Counted from the first letter of the stretch, positions 1 through 6,651 are shown. The stretch: DNA of 11,480 nucleotides from an uncultured Ruminococcus sp. (GCA_900319195.1 ONNL01000152.1:1-11480); one strand, 5' to 3'. Program-made: numbers and translations. The notes: generated by a model from the sequence alone, not told the origin.

Positions 1-48
1 GAAACGTCAAGCGGCGTAGCCGATTGGAGCCTGCGTAGCAGGCGTTTC
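1..48. other. Possible three-way-junction secondary structure
   Basis: Bases 1-6 (GAAACG) are complementary to 43-48 (CGTTTC). Between them lie two short perfect hairpins, each with the loop GTA: CGGC/GCCG at 12-15 and 19-22, and CCTGC/GCAGG at 30-34 and 38-42. Together they would fold as a closed three-way junction. The window begins inside this region, so it may extend to the left. No reading frame is supported here. It could be part of a structured RNA, the 3' end of an unseen upstream transcript, or an end of a small mobile repeat. The pairing is seen directly; the role is unknown. Confidence 0.45.
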
Positions 49-80
49 TCGAAGCATTATTTTTTAAAGCTTCGAGAAGC
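44..80. repeat. Inverted repeat with 12-bp arms, AT-rich loop
   Basis: The arms at 44-55 and 69-80 pair over 12 positions: ten Watson-Crick pairs in the core (TTCTCGAAGC with GCTTCGAGAA), then a T45-G79 wobble and a G44-C80 pair. The 13-base loop contains a run of six T. The wobble forms G-U only if the + strand is transcribed, a slight hint about direction. There is no U-run directly after the stem on either strand, so it is not a classic terminator. Its left arm shares bases 44-48 with the preceding junction, so the two folds would compete. Confidence 0.5.
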
Positions 81-91
81 AGTATTAGAGG

Positions 92-135
92 AAAGCTTTG
101 TGCCAACAGCACCCCGTATCCCTTTCAAAGACTTT
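92..135. other. Imperfect hairpin in the intergenic region
   Basis: AAAG CTTTG at 92-100 pairs with CAAAG A CTTT at 126-135, leaving one bulged A at 131 and a 25-base loop. It sits between two stronger inverted repeats, so the stretch 1-218 holds a series of stem-forming segments. Alone it is weak, since A/T-rich stems of this length arise by chance. It is listed because of its position in the series. Confidence 0.3.
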
Positions 136-141
136 AAGCTG

Positions 142-215
142 AAATTTTCCCCATATATAGCGCTCTCAGTCTTTTCAGACGGCATGGTTATGTTGCGCTT
201 TATATGGGGAAATTT
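142..215. repeat. Long imperfect inverted repeat, arms about 21 bases
   Basis: The left arm (142-163) and right arm (195-215) pair almost throughout. The tetranucleotide GCGC closes the inner end, the centre pairs CCCCATATA-type sequence with TATATGGGG-type sequence, and AAATTT-like sequence closes the outer end. The defects are one T-T mismatch (158/200) and one bulged T (145). The loop is 31 bases (164-194). There is no open reading frame and no U-run after the stem. The size and near-symmetry would suit a miniature inverted-repeat element or the main stem of a non-coding RNA. I do not recognise it as a named family. Confidence 0.5.
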
Positions 216-351
216 AGGCTAACGCCCAGAAGCAGGCAAAAGGAAAGACTTCTCAAAATGTTCCTCTGAATAAACACATACACTTCACCTTTATGTCAGA
301 CAAGGATATACACCACGACGGATCGATGATAAACCGCTATGAAACGTCGAT

Positions 352-393
352 CTCACAAAAATGAAAATCTCCGAGGATATCCTCCTCGGAGAT
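352..393 (-). terminator. Rho-independent terminator of the radA operon
   Basis: Read leftward, an 11-bp perfect stem (383-393 pairing with 367-377, ATCTCCGAGGA-type arm) closes a 5-base loop. It is followed by a T-rich tract, TTTTCATTTTTG, covering 366 down to 355. It lies 84 bases past the radA stop. On the + strand no U-run follows the stem, so it works for leftward transcription only. It marks the end of the antiporter-lipoprotein-radA unit. Confidence 0.85.
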
Positions 394-476
394 AAATTGG
401 AAACAAACTTCCCTAAGAATATGCTGGGGTACGGTGGAGAACCCTTTGTCTCAAAACGTTTTTCCCCCGATACAAG

Positions 477-1853
477 TCACTTATCAATCGCAGTGAAAGC
501 CTGTTTCAAGGTAGAAACGGGGACTATATCAATATTATACTCCTTCGTGTCAACTTCGGACATGGACTGCTTAGGCACAACGCAGGTCGTGAAGCCCATA
601 CGCTCTGCTTCACGAATACGCTGGACGATATGCGACACCGAGCGAACCTCGCCGCCGAGACCTATCTCACCGAACGCGATAAGTCCCTCGTCTATCTGCT
701 TGTCCATAACTCCCGAGAAGAGCGCCATAGCAACAGGCAGATCACCGGCAGGCTCGTCGAAACGGAATCCGCCGACGATATTCAGGTAAATATCGAGCGA
801 ACCCATATAGATACCGAGTCGCTTTTCGAGCACAGCCGTGATGATATTCAGCCTGTTGAAGTCAAAGCCCGTCGCCATTCTTCTCGGAGCGGAATAGCTC
901 GTCTTTGCCGCAAGTGCCTGTACCTCGGCAAGTATCGGGCGGCTGCCCTCCATTACGCAGGCAACACAGGTACCCGAGACATTATGCGGTCGTCCTGCAA
1001 GCAGGAGCTGTGAGGGATTCGGCACCTCTTTGAGTCCCTTGTCTATCATCTCAAAAACGCCTATCTCATTCGTCGAGCCGAAACGGTTCTTGACAGCTCT
1101 CAGCAGGCGGTAGCTCTGGTGGCGCTCGCCCTCAAAATAGAGCACCGTGTCCACGATATGCTCCATAACCTTCGGACCTGCGATAGCGCCGTCCTTGTTG
1201 ACGTGTCCCACAATTATCAGCGGTATCTCGAGCGTTTTTGCCGTGTGCATGAAGAGATTCGTGCACTCCCTGACCTGAGTTATACTGCCGGGACTTGACG
1301 GGATACGGCTTATGCTCATGGTCTGTATCGAGTCGATTATCGCAATATCGGGCATACTGCCTGCGATAGTCTGTGAGACTGCCTCCGCGTCCGTAGCGGT
1401 GAGTATGTAGAGATTTTCGGTATCAACTCCGAGGCGCTTTGCACGGAGCTTTATCTGCCTTGCGCTCTCCTCGCCCGAGATGTACAGCACAGAGTGGTCA
1501 TTGCCTAAAAACTGGCATATCTGGAGAAGTATCGTACTCTTGCCAATGCCCGGCTCACCGCCGAGGAGTACGAGCGAGCCCTTGACGAGTCCGCCGCCAA
1601 GCACGCGGTTGAGCTCCCCGAGTCCCGTATCATAGCGCACATCGGTGTCCGTACCTATTTCGTTGAGCTCGAGTATCTTGTCCGAGAGGTCGGGAGCATT
1701 ACCCGAATAGGCAGAGGCGGACGGCGACTTCGGGTCAGCCGCTATCTCCTCCTCAAAGCTGTTCCATGCGTTGCACGAAGGACATTTGCCGTTCCATTTC
1801 GTGCTCTGATAGCCGCACTGGTTGCACGTATAGATATAGCGTGACTTAGCCAT
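477..1853 (-). CDS. radA: DNA repair and recombination protein RadA (Sms)
   Basis: RadA is a RecA-like ATPase that promotes branch migration of recombination intermediates in the cytoplasm, in homologous recombination and repair. The 458 residues match the family's usual length. In order: an N-terminal zinc finger with C10, C13, C24 and C27; a RecA core with Walker A GEPGIGKST at 99-107 and Walker B around 170-177 (D174); the diagnostic RadA motif KNRFG at 255-259; and a C-terminal Lon-protease-like domain from about 290 to the end, which in RadA serves as a scaffold without proteolysis. The ATG at 1851-1853 is preceded by GAGGTGA (1858-1864 on the complement), which overlaps the TGA of the upstream lipoprotein gene. 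The gap is only 9 bases, so translational coupling is likely. It is the last gene of the leftward operon. Identification is very secure. Confidence 0.97.
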   Translation of the reverse strand: MAKSRYIYTCNQCGYQSTKWNGKCPSCNAWNSFEEEIAADPKSPSASAYSGNAPDLSDKILELNEIGTDTDVRYDTGLGELNRVLGGGLVKGSLVLLGGEPGIGKSTILLQICQFLGNDHSVLYISGEESARQIKLRAKRLGVDTENLYILTATDAEAVSQTIAGSMPDIAIIDSIQTMSISRIPSSPGSITQVRECTNLFMHTAKTLEIPLIIVGHVNKDGAIAGPKVMEHIVDTVLYFEGERHQSYRLLRAVKNRFGSTNEIGVFEMIDKGLKEVPNPSQLLLAGRPHNVSGTCVACVMEGSRPILAEVQALAAKTSYSAPRRMATGFDFNRLNIITAVLEKRLGIYMGSLDIYLNIVGGFRFDEPAGDLPVAMALFSGVMDKQIDEGLIAFGEIGLGGEVRSVSHIVQRIREAERMGFTTCVVPKQSMSEVDTKEYNIDIVPVSTLKQAFTAIDK

Positions 1854-1862
1854 TACATCACC

Positions 1863-2918
1863 TCATCCGAGCACAGACGCGATGTTCTCAGTGCTGAGGA
1901 AGAATCTGCGTCCGCATACCATTGTGCTTCCCGAGGGCGAATAGCTCCCGAGGTCAGCACCAGTAAGGTCGAAGCTGTATACACCCTCAGCGTTTTCTGC
2001 AAAGGGAAGCTTATTATCAATATCGTAGCTGATCACGCCGTATCCGCCGAAGTCTCCCGTGACCTCGGAGAGCATCTCGTGACCGTTATCGTCGGTAATT
2101 GTGAACACTCGGCAGATGTCGGCGTCATAGGTGCCTGTCGAGACTATCAGCTCGGGGATATTATCGCCGTTGAAGTCGCAGAGGTCGAAGGCGGCATTTG
2201 CATAGTCTATTTCAAGATAGTCCGCAAGCTTTTCGGAGTAGAGCTGTTTCTGCGAGGCTGTCAGGACTGCCGTCCACCCCTCAGAGTATTTCAGCGCATA
2301 GTCCACAGCGGACGCTGTCAGTGAGTATCTTCTGCCTGCCTCAATGCTGTCCTCGGACGCATATGCGGCTACCTGCTCGTCGAAGTCGTCACGCTCGGCA
2401 GGCTCATCATTTATCTCAAGTATCAGCGAGCCGCCGTTATCCATGCCGTAGCTGCTGAAGAACTTTATATCCGAAACGAGCGTGGAATCGGTTATCTCAA
2501 AATACTCGCCTATCTCAAAGGAGTCCCCGACATACAGCGAATGTATGAGGTTTTTCTGCGGAATGTATTCCACTCTGCCGCTGCTGCCTGCTTCTCCGAG
2601 AGTTACAGCCGCACCGTCAGCAAATGTGTAAATGGTGCAGGTCGCTGACTCGTCGGAATTCAGGGACAGGATAAGCTCGGGAGTGCCGTCTGCATTGAGG
2701 TCGATAAGGTCAAAGCGCGCGTCCTCGGAGCTCTCCGCTCCGCTCAGTATGGACGAATATGCGTCCTGCCATTCAAATTCGACGCTGCCTGCCGCTATTG
2801 TAACAGGCTCGGGCTCGGGAGTCGAAACCTTTTTCTTCTCCTTGACGCTGCTGCACGAAGCCGCTGATAATACTGCCGCAAGCGCGGTGACTGCTGCCGT
2901 TATTCTTCTGTAATTCAA
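1863..2918 (-). CDS. Secreted lipoprotein with duplicated D-x-N-x-D-G calcium-loop-like module
   Basis: This is a 351-residue predicted surface lipoprotein of unknown function. The N-terminus has two arginines (4-5), a hydrophobic stretch (6-20) and a lipobox ending in C22 (LSAAS-C). A charged, Pro/Glu-rich linker follows. Two related modules each start with a Trp-containing segment and carry FDL-x-D-x-N-x-D-x-x-PEL: D73, N75, D77 and E81 in the first, D248, N250, D252 and E256 in the second, about 175 residues apart. The acidic loops resemble EF-hand or dockerin/VCBS-type calcium loops; calcium binding is inference. Translation starts at TTG (2916-2918). A perfect AGGAGG lies 9 bases upstream (2928-2933 on the complement) and within the last codons of the antiporter gene, whose stop is 5 bases away. 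The downstream gap to radA is 9 bases. The gene is clearly real; its role beside radA is not evident. Confidence 0.85.
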   Translation of the reverse strand: MNYRRITAAVTALAAVLSAASCSSVKEKKKVSTPEPEPVTIAAGSVEFEWQDAYSSILSGAESSEDARFDLIDLNADGTPELILSLNSDESATCTIYTFADGAAVTLGEAGSSGRVEYIPQKNLIHSLYVGDSFEIGEYFEITDSTLVSDIKFFSSYGMDNGGSLILEINDEPAERDDFDEQVAAYASEDSIEAGRRYSLTASAVDYALKYSEGWTAVLTASQKQLYSEKLADYLEIDYANAAFDLCDFNGDNIPELIVSTGTYDADICRVFTITDDNGHEMLSEVTGDFGGYGVISYDIDNKLPFAENAEGVYSFDLTGADLGSYSPSGSTMVCGRRFFLSTENIASVLG

Positions 2919-2923
2919 ATTTG

Positions 2924-3874
2924 TCAGCCTCCTATGACGTTTTCCCTGTAAAGAAGATATACTGTATATGCCGCGTAGATAACTACCATAAATGCTCCGA
3001 GAGGGCGCGAGATGCGCTTTTTCGGTGCACAGAGTATGAGCACGAGCAGGCTCACACCGATGAGCACTGCAACGTCGATGATGTTTTTCTCGGTAAAGCC
3101 TATGGGTGAGATAGAAGCCGCTATTCCGAGCACAAAGAGCAGATTGAAGATATTTGATCCGATGACGTTGCCCATAGCCATATCAGTCTCCTTTTTACGC
3201 GCTGCCACGATAGATGTGACAAGCTCGGGGAGACTTGTGCCGAATGCAACGATAGTCATGCCTATGAGATTCTCGGACATACCAAAGTGCTTTGCGATGT
3301 CAGTAGCGCTGTCAACGACCATTTTTCCGCCGACAGCTATCGCCGCTATACCGCCGATGAGGTAGAGAGCGCATTTCCAAATCGGCAGTACCGAATATTC
3401 CTCTATCTCGGTGGAATTGTTCCTTGCGCGTATAGCCGAGCGCACCATGAGAAACAGGAAGCCTGCAAATACTGCAAGAAGTATGAGCCCCTCAATATGC
3501 CCGACGGTGCTCCCCGTCCAGCCGAAAAGTGCGAGCATAATGGCAGCGATAATCGAGATAGGAAAATCGCGCTTGATAGTCTCGCTGCTTACGGGTATCG
3601 CGCAGAATACCGCGCACAGACCTGCCACGACCATGAGATTGAAGATATTCGAGCCGACCGCGTTGCTTATAGACAGGTCATTTGCTCCCGAGAGTGAAGC
3701 GCTCACGCTCACCGAGGTCTAGGGCAGACTCGTGCCCATTGCAACGATAGTCATACCTATGATGAGTGACGGTATCTTCAGCGATTTTGCAACGCTCGAG
3801 CTGCCGTCAACAAAGAAATCCGCTCCCTTTATCAGCAGTACAAAGCCTGCAATAAGGATAACATACATCAGCAT
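2924..3874 (-). pseudogene. Calcium/sodium antiporter (CaCA, YrbG-like), interrupted by an in-frame TAG at codon 52
   Basis: The reading frame encodes a CaCA-superfamily antiporter: an inner-membrane exchanger of Ca2+ (or another cation) for Na+ or H+, built from two inverted five-helix halves, each with an alpha repeat. Counted through the stop it has 316 codons, the normal full length. The first alpha repeat reads GTSLP (47-51), then TAG, then SGAND and NAVGSNIFN. The second reads GTSLPE with E217, then GNVIGSNIFN. The TAG (3719-3721) therefore replaces the first conserved glutamate; the archaeal exchanger NCX_Mj uses the equivalent Glu54 and Glu213 to bind ions. A single G-to-T change from GAG explains it, and there is no other frameshift or stop. 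I chose the start at 3874 because AGGAG (3884-3888) is 9 bases away; the ATG at 3880 is only 3 bases from it. A GTG at 3712 could restart translation but lacks a Shine-Dalgarno. It is a recent pseudogene, a sequencing error, or a read-through case. Confidence 0.85.
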
Positions 3875-3990
3875 TTTCATTCTCTCCTGTTTGTTCGGGG
3901 ATTCAAGCTCTTGGTGCTCCTGCAAAGAGAGTCGTCCACCAGAAAAGCTGTTTACCCTGTTATTTTCTCTTTCGTTTTTACACTCTCATT

Positions 3991-4019
3991 ATTATAGCAC
4001 AGCCGCTCAGTGTTTGCAA
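3991..4019 (-). promoter_or_regulatory. Promoter of the antiporter-lipoprotein-radA operon
   Basis: On the complementary strand, the -35 element TTGCAA (4014-4019) and a perfect -10 element TATAAT (3991-3996) are separated by the ideal 17 bases. This is a housekeeping-sigma promoter. Transcription should begin near 3984, giving a leader of about 110 bases before the antiporter start at 3874. Confidence 0.85.
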
Positions 4020-4037
4020 GTCTATCATGCTCCACCC

Positions 4038-4145
4038 TGCAAAATGTGGCATAAAAGCTATATTTACAGCCGAATGGGAGCAAAATATCAGCTAAAAGTA
4101 AAAAAAGTCAAAACCGCTTGAAAAAAATTGCAGAATGTGGTATAA
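4038..4145 (+). repeat. Pair of near-identical 17-base direct repeats
   Basis: TGCAAAATGTGGCATAA at 4038-4054 and TGCAGAATGTGGTATAA at 4129-4145 agree at 15 of 17 positions and lie 91 bases apart. The second copy covers the spacer and most of the -10 element of the rightward promoter; the first lies upstream of both promoters. Repeated sites placed like this may be binding sites for a transcription factor that controls the divergent pair. They could also be a relic of promoter duplication, though the upstream copy lacks a good -35. The similarity is seen; the function is inference. Confidence 0.4.
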
Positions 4146-4146
4146 T
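4118..4146 (+). promoter_or_regulatory. Promoter of the permease operon
   Basis: A -35 element TTGAAA (4118-4123) and a perfect TATAAT (4141-4146) are separated by 17 bases. TGG directly before the -10 box gives an extended -10 (TGn). Transcription should start near 4153. This rules out the in-frame ATG at 4135 as a translation start, because it lies inside the promoter. Confidence 0.9.
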
Positions 4147-4192
4147 TTGTTGATGTACGCGGACTTTATAACAAATCGGCATTGTCCGCAGC

Positions 4193-4197
4193 GGAGG
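4193..4197 (+). promoter_or_regulatory. Shine-Dalgarno that fixes the permease start
   Basis: GGAGG lies 6 bases before the ATG at 4204. Two other in-frame ATG codons lie upstream (4135 and 4153). Neither has a comparable site, and both lie at or before the predicted transcription start. The frame should be trimmed to 4204. Confidence 0.85.
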
Positions 4198-4203
4198 TAT
4201 TTT

Positions 4204-5556
4204 ATGACAGCGGCACAGATCTTTGCTATCATTATTTTCATTGGAATGTTCCTAATGGTAGTGCTTGACAAAATTGAAAAGCACTACGTAACTCTCGGGA
4301 GCGGTCTGCTCGTGATAACCGTCGTTTTCGGCATATGCATGAAGAGCGGCAAGGCTATCTCGGAAACGCTCGCCCTTAAAGGCTTCTTTACCAAGAATTT
4401 CTGGTATCAGGTCACAGAGTCCGAGAGCCGCGGCATAAACTGGGCGACTATCGTCTTCCTTGCAGGAATGATGATAATGGTCGAGGGTATGGCTGAATCG
4501 GGATTCTTCAGGTGGCTCTGCATGAAGATAGCCTTCCTCGTAAAATGTAAGACCGTACCGATATTCGTGACCTTCATGCTCATGTCGGCAGTTCTTTCAA
4601 TGTTCATCGACAGCATTACGGTCATTCTCTTCCTTGCGGCAGTTACGGTAGAGCTTGCACAGCTCCTCGGCTTCAACCCCGTACCTATGATACTGTCGGA
4701 GATATTCTGTGCCAACCTCGGCGGCTCGGCAACAATGTGCGGAGACCCTCCGAACATCATAATCGGTACATCTATCGGTCTTTCATTCACCGATTTTCTC
4801 ACCAATACAGGACTTGCAGCAGCTATCTCGCTCGCTGTCATCATGGTATACTTCCTCGTTGTTTTCCGCAAGGACATAACCGCAGGCAGCGGCAAGGCGG
4901 TAGACCTTTCAAAGCTCCCGAAGCCCTCTGAGGCTATCAAGAGCAAGAAGGAGTTCATCATCAGCACAATTATCTTTCTCTGTGCGGTAGTGCTCCTCGT
5001 AACCCACGCCACAACTCACCTCACCGTAGCGACGATAGGTCTGTTCATAGCGGTGATAACTCTCATAACATCGGGCAAAAATGCACTCAAGCTGCTCAAG
5101 AAGGTGGACTACAAGACACTCCTCTTCTTCACGGGACTCTTCATCGTTGTAAGCGGTCTTGAGCAGACAGGCATACTCAAGCTCATCGCGGACTTCATTG
5201 GCGATATAAGCGGCGGCAAGGCTGCTCTCATGATAGCGATAATCCTCTGGATATCGGCAATCGCAAGCGCATTCGTGGACAATATCCCGTTTGCCGCAAC
5301 AATGGTTCCTATCATCGAGAGCCTCTCTGAAGCGTCGGGAGTACCTAGCCGCACACTGTCATGGGCACTTGCTATCGGCACCGACATCGGCGGCAGCGCA
5401 ACTCCTATCGGAGCTTCTGCAAACGTAGTCGGCACGGCAGTTTCCGCAAAGAGCGGTCACCCTATCGGATGGGGAAAATACTGCTCGAAGCTTGCACCTG
5501 CAACGGTCATAGTGCTCGCTATCTCAACAGCATATATATTCGTAAGGTATCTATAA
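4204..5556 (+). CDS. ArsB/NhaD/SLC13-type ion transporter (P-protein-like permease)
   Basis: This is a polytopic inner-membrane transporter of the ion transporter (IT) superfamily, whose members move sodium, arsenite, or di- and tricarboxylates. The 450 residues are almost all hydrophobic helices arranged as two inverted halves. Each half has a re-entrant signature: in the first, ANLGGSATMCGDPPN at 170-184, preceded by FIDS at 134-137; in the second, TDIGGSATPIGASAN at 393-407, preceded by FVDN at 357-360. The GDPPN variant is typical of the ArsB/NhaD and P-protein branch. The substrate cannot be told from the sequence. Na+/H+ antiport or oxyanion export would be reasonable, and its placement opposite a cation antiporter weakly favours ions. 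It is the first gene of a three-gene operon, with a strong extended -10 promoter and a 5' leader of about 50 bases. Confidence 0.9.
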   Translation: MTAAQIFAIIIFIGMFLMVVLDKIEKHYVTLGSGLLVITVVFGICMKSGKAISETLALKGFFTKNFWYQVTESESRGINWATIVFLAGMMIMVEGMAESGFFRWLCMKIAFLVKCKTVPIFVTFMLMSAVLSMFIDSITVILFLAAVTVELAQLLGFNPVPMILSEIFCANLGGSATMCGDPPNIIIGTSIGLSFTDFLTNTGLAAAISLAVIMVYFLVVFRKDITAGSGKAVDLSKLPKPSEAIKSKKEFIISTIIFLCAVVLLVTHATTHLTVATIGLFIAVITLITSGKNALKLLKKVDYKTLLFFTGLFIVVSGLEQTGILKLIADFIGDISGGKAALMIAIILWISAIASAFVDNIPFAATMVPIIESLSEASGVPSRTLSWALAIGTDIGGSATPIGASANVVGTAVSAKSGHPIGWGKYCSKLAPATVIVLAISTAYIFVRYL

Positions 5557-5574
5557 TACAAAGGGGGATAAACT

Positions 5575-6183
5575 ATGGGACAGCTTATCATTTCAGTCGG
5601 ACGTGAGTTCGGCAGCGGCGGACGTGTTATCGCGGAGGCTCTCGCAAAGAGATTCGGCATCACTATCTACGACCGCCACCTCATCACAGAAATTGCACAG
5701 GAGACAGGTCTCACTCCAAAGGAGATCGAGAAGTACAACGAGCACCCCAAGCACCTTCTCACCTCGAGGACGGTAAGGGGACTCAGCAACTCCATTGAGG
5801 ACAACATCGCGGATATGCAGTTCAAGTTCCTCAGAGAAAAGGCGGCAAGCGGCGAGTCCTTCGTTGTTGTGGGACGCTGCTCGGAGACAAAGCTCAAGGA
5901 CTATGAGGGGCTCGTTTCGATATTCGTCATCGCGGACGAGGACGCGAAGCTTCGCCGTATCATGCACCTCTATGAGCTCCCCGAGGACAAGGCAAGAGCC
6001 TTTAAGGACAAAAAGGACAAGAAGAGAAAGCGCTATCACAACTACCACTGCCAGATGCACTGGGGTGATTCGCGTCTTTATGACCTCAGCATAAACAGCT
6101 CGCGCCTCGGTATCGACGGCACTGTTGACTACCTTGAAAAGTACATCAGAGCGCGTGTTGAGGCTATGGCTGACAAGAAGTAA
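5575..6183 (+). CDS. Cytidylate kinase-like family protein
   Basis: This 202-residue cytoplasmic protein belongs to the cytidylate kinase-like family common in Firmicutes, a branch of P-loop nucleoside-monophosphate kinases. It shows the family's altered P-loop, S7-V-GREFGSGGR17, in which R17 stands where classical kinases have the GKS/T lysine. YD at 32-33 follows, then VVVGRC at 97-102 in the phosphate-binding core, a Lys-rich lid segment (144-153), and a C-terminal GDSRLYDLSINSS block (164-176). The true substrate of this family is not established; CMP phosphorylation should not be assumed, because many genomes also carry a genuine cmk. AGGGGG (5562-5567) lies 7 bases before the ATG. The gene begins 18 bases after the permease stop and ends 21 bases before the next start, so all three are very likely co-transcribed. 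Confidence 0.85.
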   Translation: MGQLIISVGREFGSGGRVIAEALAKRFGITIYDRHLITEIAQETGLTPKEIEKYNEHPKHLLTSRTVRGLSNSIEDNIADMQFKFLREKAASGESFVVVGRCSETKLKDYEGLVSIFVIADEDAKLRRIMHLYELPEDKARAFKDKKDKKRKRYHNYHCQMHWGDSRLYDLSINSSRLGIDGTVDYLEKYIRARVEAMADKK

Positions 6184-6204
6184 ACCGACAGGGAGGGATC
6201 AATT

Positions 6205-6651
6205 ATGAGTTCAAATAAAAATAAGGATTACGACAAGATACTCAAGGACATCGAGAGGAGCACAGGGAGCGGCAACAGAAGCGGCGGCAGTCTCAAAAAT
6301 TTCTTCATCGGTCTGCTCATGCTTGGCGCAGGACTTTTCATGATATTCCAGAATATCACCGTAAGCTCGGGGTTCGGCGGCGGATATTTCTTCGGGTTCG
6401 GCTCATTCCATATTCCCAACGGCATGATAATGCTGCCGCTCATCGTCGGTATAGCAATGCTGTTTGTAATGGAAAAGAAGATATTCGGGCTGATAGTCTC
6501 CTCGATAGGAGTGCTGGTGATACTGCTGACCGTACTGCTTACAACGCATATTTACTGGCGCAGTACCTCGGCATATATCTTTATCATAATGTTCAGCCTT
6601 GTGGCTGTCGGCGGAGCACTCGTCTTGAAAGAACTCCTTAGGAGCAAGTAA
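6205..6651 (+). CDS. Small four-helix membrane protein of unknown function
   Basis: This protein has 148 residues and no family I recognise. The first 28 residues are charged and then Gly/Ser-rich, likely cytoplasmic. Four hydrophobic segments follow: about 31-52, a second around 72-88 that ends at the charged MEKK, a third about 92-112, and a fourth about 118-142. A Gly/Phe-rich, aromatic loop (GGGYFFGFGSF, about 56-66) separates the first two. The C-terminus is basic (KELLRSK). GGGAGGG lies 7 bases before the ATG. As the last gene of the permease operon it could be an accessory or stress-related membrane protein, but nothing in the sequence says which. It is real on the strength of its ribosome-binding site, its operon position and its coherent hydrophobic pattern. 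Confidence 0.75.
   Translation: MSSNKNKDYDKILKDIERSTGSGNRSGGSLKNFFIGLLMLGAGLFMIFQNITVSSGFGGGYFFGFGSFHIPNGMIMLPLIVGIAMLFVMEKKIFGLIVSSIGVLVILLTVLLTTHIYWRSTSAYIFIIMFSLVAVGGALVLKELLRSK

Larger units (their letters stand above)
3875..4203. promoter_or_regulatory. Divergent control region between antiporter and permease operons
   Basis: This 329-base region carries two back-to-back promoters of near-consensus quality, listed separately, about 100 bases apart between their -35 elements. Leftward, it contains a leader of about 110 bases before the antiporter start. Part of that leader could form an imperfect stem (AGCTTTT...GG with CCAAGAGCT, across roughly 3906-3951). I compared it by eye with the yybP-ykoY manganese riboswitch that often precedes cation exporters and could not match it. 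Rightward, the leader to the permease ATG is about 50 bases. A 17-base direct repeat overlaps the rightward -10 element. Confidence 0.6.

Noticed and set aside
1..240. CRISPR array or tRNA cluster in the left gene-free stretch
   Set aside because: There are no evenly spaced direct repeats and no cloverleaf with an anticodon arm; the repeats present are inverted and of different sequence.
361..789. A rightward 142-codon open frame overlapping the end of radA
   Set aside because: It starts inside the radA terminator stem, has no Shine-Dalgarno, and is mostly antisense to a secure gene. The protein shows no coherent domain.
983..1347. RadA C-terminal Lon-like domain as an active protease
   Set aside because: In RadA proteins this domain is a known non-proteolytic scaffold, so no protease function should be assigned.
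2924..3712. A separate 262-codon antiporter gene starting at GTG 3712
   Set aside because: It is in frame with the upstream part, lacks a Shine-Dalgarno, and would lack the first helices and GTSLP of the first alpha repeat. It is the remainder of one interrupted gene.
3719..3721. Genome-wide reassignment of UAG as a sense codon
   Set aside because: Absence of TAG among eleven stops is weak evidence, because TAG is often the rarest stop. No other in-frame TAG is seen in any gene, and no suppressor tRNA is visible here.
4135..4203. A 23-codon N-terminal extension of the permease
   Set aside because: Its ATG lies between the -35 and -10 elements of the promoter, so it would not be in the mRNA. 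The good Shine-Dalgarno precedes the ATG at 4204.
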